This document shows positions 19,564 to 27,454 of a stretch of 64,000 nucleotides of DNA, piece after piece (position 1 is the stretch's first letter; each line of letters starts with the position of its first letter). The stretch comes from Paenibacillus pini JCM 16418. GTDB lineage: Bacteria > Bacillota > Bacilli > Paenibacillales > Paenibacillaceae. The stretch lies in the NCBI RefSeq assembly GCF_000576305.1, contig NZ_BAVZ01000009.1:124001-188000 (forward strand), given 5' to 3'. The notes beneath the pieces were generated by a model. It worked only from the letters and a program-made list of their open reading frames with translations. It was not told the DNA's origin and made no database searches. The position numbers and the translations under genes are program-made.

Positions 19564-20664
19564 ATGAAACCGAAATCCCATATTGTTGATCTACCTGTAT
19601 ATTTACCGGGCAAACCAATTGAAGATGTGAAGCGGGAGCTCGGATTAAAGGAAGTAATCAAGCTCGCTTCTAATGAAAATCCTTTTGGAGCATCACCTCT
19701 TGTCAAAGAAGCGATTATCAAAGAAATTGATAATATTAGCCTATATCCAGATGGTGGCGCGGTCGAGCTAACAAAGGATCTTGCACAATATTTAGGTGTG
19801 CAACCGAACCAAATTATTTTTGGTTGTGGTTCAGACGAAATTATCGCCTTGATTACTCGCGCATTTTTCGTGACGGGCGATGAGACGATTATGGCAGACA
19901 CGACGTTCTCCGTGTACAAGAGTAATGCGGATATTGAAGGAGCTGTAACCATAGAAGTTCCGTTAAAAGAAGGCAAGCATGATCTTGAAGCTATGTTATC
20001 GAGTGTATCCGAGCGGACTAAAGTCATATGGGTTTGTAATCCTAACAACCCTACAGGAACGATTGTTAGCAAGGATGAATTGATTGCTTTCTTGGATCAA
20101 GTTCCTGCTGAAGTGATGGTCGTACTGGATGAAGCATACTTTGAGTATGTTACGGATCATACTTATCCTGATAGCACAAAATTGTTGTCTAAATATGCTA
20201 ACCTAGTAGTGCTTCGCACGTTCTCCAAAATCTATGGACTAGCATCATTACGGATTGGTTACGGAGTAGGTCAACCTGAAGTCATTAAACTGATTAATCA
20301 AGTACGCGAACCATTTAATACTTCACGTGTAGCTCAAGCGGCTGCAAAGGTTGCATTAGCTGATCAAGCATATGTAGAAAGTTGTCGTAAATCGAATGCA
20401 GAAGGTATTATTCAGTTGCAAGCTGAGTTTGACCGTCTGGGTCTGACTTACTTCCCAGCACATGGTAATTTCATTATGGTGAAGGTGAATAGACCTGGAG
20501 CAGAGGTATTCGAAGCTCTACTTCGCAAAGGTGTGATCATCCGTACGGGTCAAGCCAAATACCCAGAATATATTCGTGTGACCGTCGGATCACAGGACCA
20601 AAATAAAGCATTTATTCATGCACTAGAGCAGGTTCTTAGTGAAGAAAAGACTCCAGTGCAATAA
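19564..20664 (+). CDS. hisC: Histidinol-phosphate / aromatic aminotransferase
   Basis: A 366-residue class II PLP aminotransferase. SNENPFGAS, WVCNPNNPTGT, VLDEAYFEY and the PLP lysine in RTFSKIYGLASLRIGYG are present. In B. subtilis hisC in this location acts in histidine synthesis and also transaminates aromatic keto acids. Its place between trpA and tyrA suggests the same dual role. The start is ATG 19564 behind AAAGGGAGGG. Confidence 0.95.
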   Translation: MKPKSHIVDLPVYLPGKPIEDVKRELGLKEVIKLASNENPFGASPLVKEAIIKEIDNISLYPDGGAVELTKDLAQYLGVQPNQIIFGCGSDEIIALITRAFFVTGDETIMADTTFSVYKSNADIEGAVTIEVPLKEGKHDLEAMLSSVSERTKVIWVCNPNNPTGTIVSKDELIAFLDQVPAEVMVVLDEAYFEYVTDHTYPDSTKLLSKYANLVVLRTFSKIYGLASLRIGYGVGQPEVIKLINQVREPFNTSRVAQAAAKVALADQAYVESCRKSNAEGIIQLQAEFDRLGLTYFPAHGNFIMVKVNRPGAEVFEALLRKGVIIRTGQAKYPEYIRVTVGSQDQNKAFIHALEQVLSEEKTPVQ

Positions 20665-20687
20665 TGCAAACAATGAAGTGAGGTAAC

Positions 20688-21782
20688 ATGACTACAAAAA
20701 TTGCTATTTTCGGCGTAGGACTTATTGGCGGGTCACTAGCGCTTTGTTTTAAAGGTAAGCCTGATATAACCGTGGTGGGCCATGCCCACCGCGCTAGTTC
20801 CGCGGATAAATATATAAGTCGTGGCGTGGTTGATTCCGCGACATTATCTTTGGAGGAAGCGGCACTTGATGCCGACTTTATTTTTTTATGTGTTCCCGTG
20901 GGTATGTTGGAGGATTATCTATCTCGGTTAAGCCAACTTCCTTTGAAAAAAGGGTGCATCATAACCGATGTGGGCAGCACCAAGGCGAGTATTTGTGCTG
21001 CGGCTGAATCGTACCACTTCCATGATGCATATTTCATTGGAGGGCATCCTATGGCCGGCTCTGAACGTTCTGGTGTTGAAGCTGCTTCGCCACTTCTATT
21101 TGAGAATGCGTACTATGTCTTAACACCGTCAGCAGCTGTTCCAGAACATGTATATGTTCAATTGGAACAGCTACTTACTTACACTCGTGCTCAAATTGTA
21201 AAGGTCGATGCAGAGCATCACGACGAGATCGTTGGAGCTATAAGTCACTTACCACATATTATTGCGGTGGCATTGGTTAATCAGGTGCGTGATTATAATG
21301 AATCAGATTCATTATACCGCAGGCTTGCTGCGGGTGGATTCCGCGACATTACAAGAATTGCATCCAGTGATCCCGTGATTTGGCGCGACATTCTATTAAA
21401 TAACCGCCAAGTGATGCTGCGGATGCTAAAAGACTGGAATAAAGGGATTTCTGCTTTTGTACAAATGCTTGAAGAAGCTAATGGGGATGCCATAATGGAG
21501 GAATTCTCCAAAGCCAATGACTTCCGCAGTGAACTTCCTGAGCGTCGTAAAGGTATGATCACGCCTCTGCTGGATTTGTATATTGATGTACCGGATCATC
21601 CCGGTATTATCGGTAAAATTGCGACGGAGCTTGGGACGAACCATATTAACCTTAGTAACATGCAAATTATCGAAAGCCGCGAGGATGTGCCAGGAATTTT
21701 ACGACTGTCTTTCCGAGAAGAAGAGGATCTGGAGAGAGCTAAACAACTGCTGCAAACACTCCATTATAATGTAACACAGTGA
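20688..21782 (+). CDS. tyrA: Prephenate dehydrogenase
   Basis: A 364-residue NAD-dependent enzyme converting prephenate to 4-hydroxyphenylpyruvate for tyrosine. It begins with the nucleotide motif FGVGLIGGSLAL, has FLCVPVGMLEDYL, GGHPMAGSERSGVEAA with the catalytic His, and SHLPHIIAVAL. A C-terminal ACT domain (from about residue 295, VPDHPGIIGKIATELG) suggests amino-acid feedback. ATG 20688 follows AAGTGAGG. In B. subtilis aroE follows; here a candidate small RNA follows instead. Confidence 0.96.
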   Translation: MTTKIAIFGVGLIGGSLALCFKGKPDITVVGHAHRASSADKYISRGVVDSATLSLEEAALDADFIFLCVPVGMLEDYLSRLSQLPLKKGCIITDVGSTKASICAAAESYHFHDAYFIGGHPMAGSERSGVEAASPLLFENAYYVLTPSAAVPEHVYVQLEQLLTYTRAQIVKVDAEHHDEIVGAISHLPHIIAVALVNQVRDYNESDSLYRRLAAGGFRDITRIASSDPVIWRDILLNNRQVMLRMLKDWNKGISAFVQMLEEANGDAIMEEFSKANDFRSELPERRKGMITPLLDLYIDVPDHPGIIGKIATELGTNHINLSNMQIIESREDVPGILRLSFREEEDLERAKQLLQTLHYNVTQ

Positions 21783-21822
21783 TCATTTTTGAAACGCTTA
21801 CAACGTTGATTTAAAAAGGATG

Positions 21823-21851
21823 TTGACAAAATGAAAACGTATACATATAAT
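21823..21851 (+). promoter_or_regulatory. Consensus sigma-A promoter for a candidate small RNA
   Basis: TTGACA (21823-21828) and TATAAT (21846-21851), both perfect, with a 17-bp spacer. It lies 40 bp after tyrA and only about 65 bp ahead of a strong terminator, so it should drive a short transcript at a high rate. Confidence 0.9.
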
Positions 21852-21857
21852 GAAAGT

Positions 21858-21942
21858 ACAGTATGGTTTCTCTCCACTCCTATCCAAATACTTTCCTCCC
21901 CAGCGTGGGGGGAGCGGTCGCTAATATAGCGGCCTTTTTTTT
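21858..21942 (+). ncRNA. Candidate small RNA with C-rich anti-Shine-Dalgarno segment
   Basis: The predicted transcript is about 85 bases, from the promoter at 21823-21851 to the T-run at 21935-21942. The 5' half is pyrimidine rich and looks unstructured (TTTCTCTCCACTCC). It then has CTTTCCTCCCC, which is complementary to ribosome sites of the type GGGGAGG. CTCCCC can also pair with GGGGAG nearby to form a first hairpin, followed by the terminator hairpin. C-rich single-stranded motifs are typical of Firmicute regulatory RNAs such as RoxS/RsaE and FsrA, but no homology to these is claimed. Confidence 0.65.
21916..21942 (+). terminator. Terminator of the candidate small RNA
   Basis: Stem GGTCGCTA / TAGCGGCC (one G-T pair, loop ATA) followed by eight Ts. 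Confidence 0.88.
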
Positions 21943-21950
21943 ATGTCTAT

Positions 21951-21986
21951 AACAAATAGCCCACCGCCGAGGTCGGGTTATTTGTT
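21951..21986 (+). other. Second long hairpin downstream of the small RNA
   Basis: AACAAATA-G-CCC-ACC pairs with GGT-C-GGG-T-TATTTGTT around loop GCCGA, with one wobble and one bulge. No T-run follows, so it may be a processing or decay element or a terminator on the opposite strand. The remaining bases to the sigma gene (21987-22329) show no gene. A weak ECF-type promoter candidate there has GCAAC at 22251-22255 and CGGTAC at 22271-22276. Confidence 0.45.
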
Positions 21987-22329
21987 TGCTCTATTAGAAT
22001 AATGTATAATCTTCCAAAAGAGATTGATAGAATTTCACCTAAGATAGAATTGACACTGTTTATAAAACGAGTTGTTTCGCTATAGTTCTAGTCAAAGTGA
22101 GAAGGTATGCAGGGTTGAACTGACTAGCAAACGTTAATATGTTACAATGATTTAAGATAGTTTTATAGAAAACTTGGGAAATTTGCCAAATACATATTTT
22201 TAACGGATAAACGGTTTAATTGAAAAAGTGTTCTTTTTTTAAAAGAGACCGCAACTTTTTACATCCGATTCGGTACTAATGTACAACTGAATCGAACGGG
22301 TGCCGTTTTTGCACGGGCGAGGAGGTAAC

Positions 22330-22929
22330 ATGGAAATGACGGATTCTCAATTGATAAGGGACATCAAAGAGGGCAACACAGAGCTCTTTTCTGAATTAAT
22401 GCGCCGTTATCAGAGGAAAATTTTGACATTTGTATATCATATGCTCAAAAGCTCTCATATGGAGCTGCTAGCAGAGGATCTGTGTTCTGAAACGTTTTAT
22501 AAGGCATTCAGAGGTCTAAATTCGTTTCGAGAGGTGGATGCTTCTTTCTCCACCTGGTTATACACGATTGCACGAAATACGGTTCTAAGCGAGCTTAGGA
22601 AGCAGCGAACAGCTCATGTTCCTTTGGAGGAAAGCGGATACATCCCCCTTGCTTCTTCAGATATTGCACCAGAGCAAGCCATGCTACGTAACGAGAAAGT
22701 GGGCAAGGTGCGCGAGGCTATCAATAAACTTCCAGAGAAACAGCGTTCTGCTTTGATACTACGTGAGTACGATCAACTGGATTATCAGGAAATTGCCGAT
22801 ATATTGGGACAAAGCGTAAGCTCAGTCAAATCGCTATTATTCCGTGCACGCTCAAGTGTTAAAGTACAACTAGAACCTTATTTTTATGAACATATCTATG
22901 AACATTATGAAGGGATGAAAAGCAAATGA
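22330..22929 (+). CDS. ECF-type RNA polymerase sigma factor
   Basis: A 199-residue sigma-70 family protein with only regions 2 and 4. Region 2 includes AEDLCSETFYKAFRGLNSF and ASFSTWLYTIARNTVLSELRKQR. Region 4 includes LPEKQRSALILREYDQLDYQEIADILGQSVSSVKSLLFRARSS. ATG 22330 is behind GAGGAGGTAAC; an in-frame GTG at 22300 is too far upstream. It overlaps the anti-sigma gene by four bases, the standard pair layout. The regulon is unknown; autoregulation is likely. Confidence 0.92.
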   Translation: MEMTDSQLIRDIKEGNTELFSELMRRYQRKILTFVYHMLKSSHMELLAEDLCSETFYKAFRGLNSFREVDASFSTWLYTIARNTVLSELRKQRTAHVPLEESGYIPLASSDIAPEQAMLRNEKVGKVREAINKLPEKQRSALILREYDQLDYQEIADILGQSVSSVKSLLFRARSSVKVQLEPYFYEHIYEHYEGMKSK

Positions 22930-23537
22930 ATTGCGACGAGGCTCAGGAACTGTTCGGGCTCGCGACGGATATGCCTTTGCATGATCTGAAACGACGTCTT
23001 TTTGAACAGCATATGGCCACTTGCAGGGATTGTGCGGCTGAATTCGAAGTATGGAAAGAAAGCCATCATCTAATTATAAAATTACAGGCAGAATTTACAG
23101 AATTTCAGGCTGAAGCAATTAATCGCAATGTCATGGATCGCATTTATCGCGAATCTCCATGGCTTATTCCTGACCAAGGACAGCCCTTTGCTGTTTCGGG
23201 ATCAACCCGGAAACGCTTTTCTTTATGGATTGCCGGATTTGTGATGGTGTTTTTGTGCAGTTTTCTATATTTTACGATTTTCTATCAACATGAAGGTAAT
23301 GAAACTGCTAGCTCTTCGATATCAACCGGTATTATACCTACGGGAATTGCTAACAGTTCTTCACTCATATCAGAACCGTATACTTATGATATGCCTTCAC
23401 CGCATAATGGGGGCATTATGGACCCGCTTGTGATTAGCATGAGTCCTTCGCATCCGCAGTATTGGATGATATTATCTATACTTGGAGTAGGAATGGCGTT
23501 ATTCTCTTTAAGCAGAGTTAGTAAGATTAGGCGATAG
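22926..23537 (+). CDS. Zinc-finger (ZAS) anti-sigma factor
   Basis: A 203-residue membrane protein. The cytoplasmic N-terminus has the HxxxCxxC zinc motif (HMATCRDC, residues about 36-43) that holds partner sigma factors in many ECF systems. One membrane span lies near residues 95-117 (LWIAGFVMVFLCSFLYF), then an extracytoplasmic Ser/Pro-rich segment, then a second hydrophobic segment near the C-terminus. The start overlaps the sigma stop (ATGA). It most likely sequesters the sigma factor at 22330-22929. Confidence 0.85.
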   Translation: MNCDEAQELFGLATDMPLHDLKRRLFEQHMATCRDCAAEFEVWKESHHLIIKLQAEFTEFQAEAINRNVMDRIYRESPWLIPDQGQPFAVSGSTRKRFSLWIAGFVMVFLCSFLYFTIFYQHEGNETASSSISTGIIPTGIANSSSLISEPYTYDMPSPHNGGIMDPLVISMSPSHPQYWMILSILGVGMALFSLSRVSKIRR

Positions 23538-23573
23538 CATCAAATACATACAGCGAAGAGGGTGTAAACAATC

Positions 23574-24158
23574 ATGAGGATCGGCTTAATTCGTCACGGG
23601 CAAACGGATTGGAATGTAATTGGAAGAATACAGGGCCAAAGTGACATTCCGCTTAACAATGAAGGTAGAAGACAAGCTGAACTGCTAGCGAATAGACTTC
23701 TTCAAGAAAAGGATTCATGGGATTTTGTAGTCAGTAGTGGTTTATCACGAGCTCAAGAGACGGGCAATATTATTGCTTCTAAACTTGGGATTCCATTATA
23801 TGATCCAGACATACGTCTGAATGAACGAGCATTTGGGCAAGTGGAGGGTCTTACTGCAACTGAACGGGAACAAAAGTGGGGCCAGAATTGGGAGCAACAT
23901 GATTTGGGTCAAGAGAAGGATGAAGATATTCAAGTTCGTGGTCTTCAGTTCATGGAGGACATGTGGATGAAATATCCTGATAAGAACATGCTTGTAATTA
24001 GTCATGGTGGATTTCTAGCACAGCTCTTTAGACGTCTCTATCAAGACAAATATACAGAGCGGATTGGGAATTTGTCACTTACGATACTTGAGAAAAAAGA
24101 TATAGACTGGGTTCCACAATTGTTTAACTGCACACGCCATTTATTGGAGAATAAGTAA
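23574..24158 (+). CDS. Histidine phosphatase family protein
   Basis: A 194-residue member of the phosphoglycerate-mutase-like phosphatases. The phosphohistidine motif LIRHGQTDWN is at residues 5-14, SSGLSRAQETGNIIA follows, the acidic residue is in LNERAFGQVEG, and the second His is in VISHGGFL. The substrate cannot be predicted; relatives act on small phosphorylated metabolites. ATG 23574 follows GAGGGTG. It ends in a strong terminator. Confidence 0.88.
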   Translation: MRIGLIRHGQTDWNVIGRIQGQSDIPLNNEGRRQAELLANRLLQEKDSWDFVVSSGLSRAQETGNIIASKLGIPLYDPDIRLNERAFGQVEGLTATEREQKWGQNWEQHDLGQEKDEDIQVRGLQFMEDMWMKYPDKNMLVISHGGFLAQLFRRLYQDKYTERIGNLSLTILEKKDIDWVPQLFNCTRHLLENK

Positions 24159-24187
24159 TAACTCGATATGATCGGGTTATTTTTTTT
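24157..24187 (+). terminator. Terminator after the phosphatase gene
   Basis: Stem AATAACTCGAT / ATCGGGTTATT (one wobble, loop ATG) overlapping the stop codon and followed by a T-run of about eight. Confidence 0.9.
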
Positions 24188-24251
24188 GCCTTGTCCGAAT
24201 AAAAATTGTAATAATTCCCATAATGGTATTAAAACGGCGAGGCGATGTGAC

Positions 24252-25397
24252 ATGAATTTAGCGGATATGCTAACGTATGCGGATATCGGTCAGCTGACAA
24301 CCATTGCAAGCCATTATGCATGCCAGTGCAAGCGGAATTCAAAGCACGACCTGATCCAAAGTATACTGGTCACCTTGAACCGCAGGGAATTTATCGAGCA
24401 ACAAGTAAACTCCATTTCAGTAGCTGATTTACGTTTTCTCAATGCCATTTTGTTTGATAAACGAGGATTATTCAGTCTAGAGGACATCATAGCAGTCGTT
24501 AAACAAACGTCATTCGATGATGACAACATTGAGTTACGAATCGAAAGTAAGAGTAAAGAAACACCAAGAGAAGCTATTGCACGTTACAAACGAAGTGGTT
24601 GGTTATTTAACGGGATGACGTCTAGTACCAAATATCTGTTCCAGATGCCGAATGATTTAAAAGAGCGTTTCCGAATTGAGCTAGGGGCTGCACTGTCTCG
24701 GCAAATATGCAGAACAGGTGAGCCTCCCGTATATCGTGAGGAACAGGGTTTATGTGCTGAAGACTTGTTGTTGTTCTTGCGCTACATTAAACAACAGTCT
24801 ATAGAATTAAATCAGGAATTCATCATGTATAGACGGACTCAGCAGCAGATTATGGACATGTTCCATGTGCAAGAATCTCTTGTTGTAAAAGGTGGTTTTC
24901 GTTTTGGCTATGGCAGAATGTATAGTGCGTACCCAGACCGATTGGCCTTGCTTTACGATTACGCATATCAACAAGGATATATTGATGAGAATGGGAACAT
25001 GCTTACTTTAACAGCACTTGGTCTAGAAGTAGCTGAAACTGGGAAAAAGGAAAATATGCTACATATGTTCCGCTTTTGGCTAAAGCTGTATAAGGGTGCA
25101 ATACCGAATCTTTCATCGTTAGTGTATTGGACAAGCGAGTGTTGCAGAGATTGGGTTACGGTTTCTTCTCTACATGATTCACTTCGATATCTGATTAAAC
25201 CCTATTACTATGACACAGCAGAATCCATTCTGAATCAGCGCGTACTGGGAATGATGATGCATTTAGGTTTAATCAGGATTGGCGAAAGCCCTCTCCATGG
25301 TAAGGTCATACGAATGACAACATGGGGAATGAAGCTTGCGGATAAGAGCTCTTATCTAGAGAATGGTTTGCTTGCTCCACTCATTGACAAGGGATAG
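24252..25397 (+). CDS. Protein of unknown function with winged-helix-like segments
   Basis: A 381-residue soluble protein, not confidently recognised. The N-terminus (ADMLTYADIGQLTTIASHY, then KHDLIQSILVTL) and repeated short helical blocks ending in GLIRIGES and KLADKSS resemble the helicase-associated (XPB N-terminal-like) winged-helix proteins of Firmicutes, but this is a resemblance only. The start is ATG 24252 with GAGG nine bases upstream; the earlier in-frame start at 24168 is inside the preceding terminator. The TPR gene ypiA holds this place in B. subtilis. Confidence 0.6.
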   Translation: MNLADMLTYADIGQLTTIASHYACQCKRNSKHDLIQSILVTLNRREFIEQQVNSISVADLRFLNAILFDKRGLFSLEDIIAVVKQTSFDDDNIELRIESKSKETPREAIARYKRSGWLFNGMTSSTKYLFQMPNDLKERFRIELGAALSRQICRTGEPPVYREEQGLCAEDLLLFLRYIKQQSIELNQEFIMYRRTQQQIMDMFHVQESLVVKGGFRFGYGRMYSAYPDRLALLYDYAYQQGYIDENGNMLTLTALGLEVAETGKKENMLHMFRFWLKLYKGAIPNLSSLVYWTSECCRDWVTVSSLHDSLRYLIKPYYYDTAESILNQRVLGMMMHLGLIRIGESPLHGKVIRMTTWGMKLADKSSYLENGLLAPLIDKG

Positions 25398-25439
25398 ATG
25401 TGTTGTTACAATCACTCCCAAAGTAAGGAGTGAAGTGGG

Positions 25440-25945
25440 ATGTTAATCAAATATTACGAGCAAATGCCTCGTATTCATTCTTCAGTCTACATGGCTGAAG
25501 GTGCCAAAATTATAGGTGACGTTCAAGTAGGAGAAGAGTCAAGTATATGGTTTAACGCCGTTCTCAGAGGAGATATGGCGCCCATTCTGATTGGTAACCG
25601 TTGCAATATTCAAGATGGACCGTTGGTCACGTTAATACGGATCAGCCGCTCATTCTCGCTGATGAAGTATCGGTTGGACACGCTGCTATTATCCACGGAT
25701 GTACGATAGGCAAAGGTACATTAATTGGTATGGGGGCGATCGTACTGAACGGTGCAGACATTGGTGAATATGCTTTAGTAGGAGCAGGTTCTATCGTTAC
25801 TGAGAACAAAAAGATACCACCCTATACACTTTCTCTTGGTTCACCTGCCAGAGTAGTTCGAGAGCTAACTGAGGAAGATTTACAGAGAATGACCCGGACT
25901 ATGGAAGGATACGTTGAGAAGGGGAGAGCGTATAGGATGTTTTAA
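25440..25945 (+). pseudogene. Gamma-type carbonic anhydrase-like hexapeptide protein, frameshifted
   Basis: A left-handed beta-helix protein of the gamma carbonic anhydrase/YrbE-like (PaaY, YtoA) family. The first frame carries IGDVQVGEESSIWFNAVLRGDM and NRCNIQDG. The second has HVNTDQPL, SVGHAAIIHGCTIGKGTLIGMGA and GSPARVVREL, with the three metal-type histidines. The break is at GATGGACC (about 25617): one missing A (GGAACC) restores the frame and gives 168 residues, the normal size. Likely a sequence error. TCACTCC/GGAGTGA just upstream can pair over the ribosome site. Confidence 0.85.
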
Positions 25946-25968
25946 ACAAAGCTTCGGAGGTGCATCCT

Positions 25969-26156
25969 ATGGATAAAATGAAAGTTACGTATGAAGTCAT
26001 GTTGGGGCTGGCGGCTGAAATGGTATGGATGAAGCGTTGCGTAATCACCGGGGCGAAGAACTTTATCGTGAAATTGACAGGGCGCTTGCTTCAGGAGACG
26101 AGGCGGCTTTTCTTAATCTAACGGATGAACTGAAATTACTCTATAGAATGAATTAG
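25969..26156 (+). pseudogene. IDEAL-domain small protein, frameshifted
   Basis: A short gene too small for simple open-frame detection. ATG 25969 is behind CGGAGGTG. It reads MDKMKVTYEVMLGLAAEMV, then, after restoring one base at about 26025 (GTATGG to GTAATGG), MDEALRNHRGEEL, REIDRALASGDEAAFLNLT and DELKLLYRMN, 62 residues. The second half matches the IDEAL domain, which in B. subtilis forms the C-terminus of YpiB; here the UPF0302 part of YpiB is missing. The position before ypiF also fits a YpiB relative. The function is unknown. Confidence 0.7.
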
Positions 26157-26191
26157 TAATAGAACCGATATCGGCTCCGTGTGAAATTAAA

Positions 26192-26228
26192 AAAGAAATG
26201 CAGCTTAAATCTGCATTTCTTTTTTTTT
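26192..26228 (+). terminator. Terminator before ypiF
   Basis: Stem AGAAATGCAG / CTGCATTTCT with A-run before and nine Ts after, loop CTTAAAT. Confidence 0.92.
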
Positions 26229-26287
26229 ACTTAAAAAAAGGCATATAATGAAATATAATGGTGAAAAATGATGGAAAGGGTGAAATC

Positions 26288-26707
26288 ATGAAATTCAGTG
26301 AAGTAGAGGAAACAACTTGGGATGAACTCTCCCCATATTTTGACACCTGTCTTATACCTTATACGGGTTTAACTGGAAATGAAACTCCGATTCAAGCAAC
26401 AAAGGCGCTGGAGCGATTGCGTGATTTTATGGATCTGGTGGAAATCCCATTTAAGGGAAGAGTGATTACATACCCAGCATTTCAATATGGACTTGGAGAA
26501 GATTATTCATTATTAAATGAAGTATGTCATCATGTCAAAACTACAGGCTTTCGTTATGTGATTATAATGACGGCGGATGCTAACGTGGATGGAGAAAAAC
26601 TGAACAACTGCAACTTACTACTATCTCTTCAAAGTATGAAGGAAGAGGGACAAGCCATTTCAGCAGCAGTTATTAAAGAAAAAATACAGAATTTATGGAG
26701 TGAGTAG
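26288..26707 (+). CDS. ypiF: YpiF-like DUF2487 protein
   Basis: A 139-residue protein resembling B. subtilis YpiF, which also lies just upstream of qcrA. The start MKFSEVEETTWDELSPYFDTCLIP and the core PFKGRVITYPAFQYG are characteristic. No catalytic motif is visible, and no function is established for the family. ATG 26288 is behind GGAAAGGG; an upstream in-frame start at 26258 has no ribosome site. Confidence 0.8.
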   Translation: MKFSEVEETTWDELSPYFDTCLIPYTGLTGNETPIQATKALERLRDFMDLVEIPFKGRVITYPAFQYGLGEDYSLLNEVCHHVKTTGFRYVIIMTADANVDGEKLNNCNLLLSLQSMKEEGQAISAAVIKEKIQNLWSE

Positions 26708-26788
26708 GATTAAAATGCAAATGTGACAGAAAATCAACAATTTAATTGGTGAATTCTTCAAGAGTTCCATAAAATGATATGTAAATTC

Positions 26789-26817
26789 TTGACGGTCTTA
26801 TAAGGCTCATATATTAT
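26789..26817 (+). promoter_or_regulatory. Sigma-A promoter of qcrABC
   Basis: TTGACG (26789-26794) and TATTAT (26812-26817) with 17-bp spacing, about 75 bp before the transcribed leader reaches qcrA at 26897. Confidence 0.75.
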
Positions 26818-26896
26818 TATTATGTCCTAGTAAGTCGTGTGATAATAATCATTGAAGTACTAAAAGAATTGGTTGACAAAGGGGGTTGAAGACATT

Positions 26897-27439
26897 ATGA
26901 GCAACCAAAATGATCATCATGAACCATCGGAAAAGCCACCCGGTCGTAAAGAAATGTCCCGTCGACAATTTCTTACTTATACTTTGGGCGGTGCCACTGC
27001 TTACATGGCTGCCGGTGCAGTATTACCAATGGTGCGTTTTGCGGTAGATCCTATTCTACACAGAAAAGGTGAAGGCGAATTCATAAAAGTGGTCGAAGAG
27101 AGCAAAATTACCGATCAACCACAAGAGTTCACTTTTGAATTACCGCAGCAGGATGGATGGTATGCAAGTACAGCAACATTAATCGCTTGGATTCGTAAGG
27201 ATGAAAAAGGGAAGATTTATGCTTTGTCCCCAATCTGTAAACATCTAGGGTGTACAGTAGGATGGAACAATGATAAGAATTTCCCGGATGAATACCACTG
27301 CCCATGTCACGGGGCGCGTTACACCAAACTCGGCAAGAACTTGGCTGTAGCACCTAAACCACTGGACACTTATAAGATTAAGAGTGATAAAGGCTGGGTT
27401 TATTTAGGCGGTATAGAGCCAAATACTGAAGTGAAATAG
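26897..27439 (+). CDS. qcrA: Menaquinol-cytochrome c reductase Rieske iron-sulfur subunit
   Basis: A 180-residue membrane-anchored Rieske protein of the b6c-type complex that oxidises menaquinol. The N-terminus has a twin-arginine motif (SRRQFLTYTLGG) with a hydrophobic segment, consistent with Tat export. The [2Fe-2S] ligands are in CKHLGCTVGW and CPCHGARY. I start at ATG 26897 behind AAAGGGGG. It is followed by qcrB after 15 bp. Confidence 0.95.
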   Translation: MSNQNDHHEPSEKPPGRKEMSRRQFLTYTLGGATAYMAAGAVLPMVRFAVDPILHRKGEGEFIKVVEESKITDQPQEFTFELPQQDGWYASTATLIAWIRKDEKGKIYALSPICKHLGCTVGWNNDKNFPDEYHCPCHGARYTKLGKNLAVAPKPLDTYKIKSDKGWVYLGGIEPNTEVK

Positions 27440-27454
27440 GAGGCGTAGATTCGG

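Noticed and set aside
19440..20072. 210-codon open frame on the minus strand across trpA and hisC
   Set aside because: Antisense shadow of two confidently identified genes with no independent start signal.
21863..21950. Short open frame from ATG 21863 (29 codons) reading through the small-RNA terminator
   Set aside because: No ribosome site, the ATG would be about five bases from the transcript start, and the frame runs through the terminator. A leader peptide is not excluded but is not supported.
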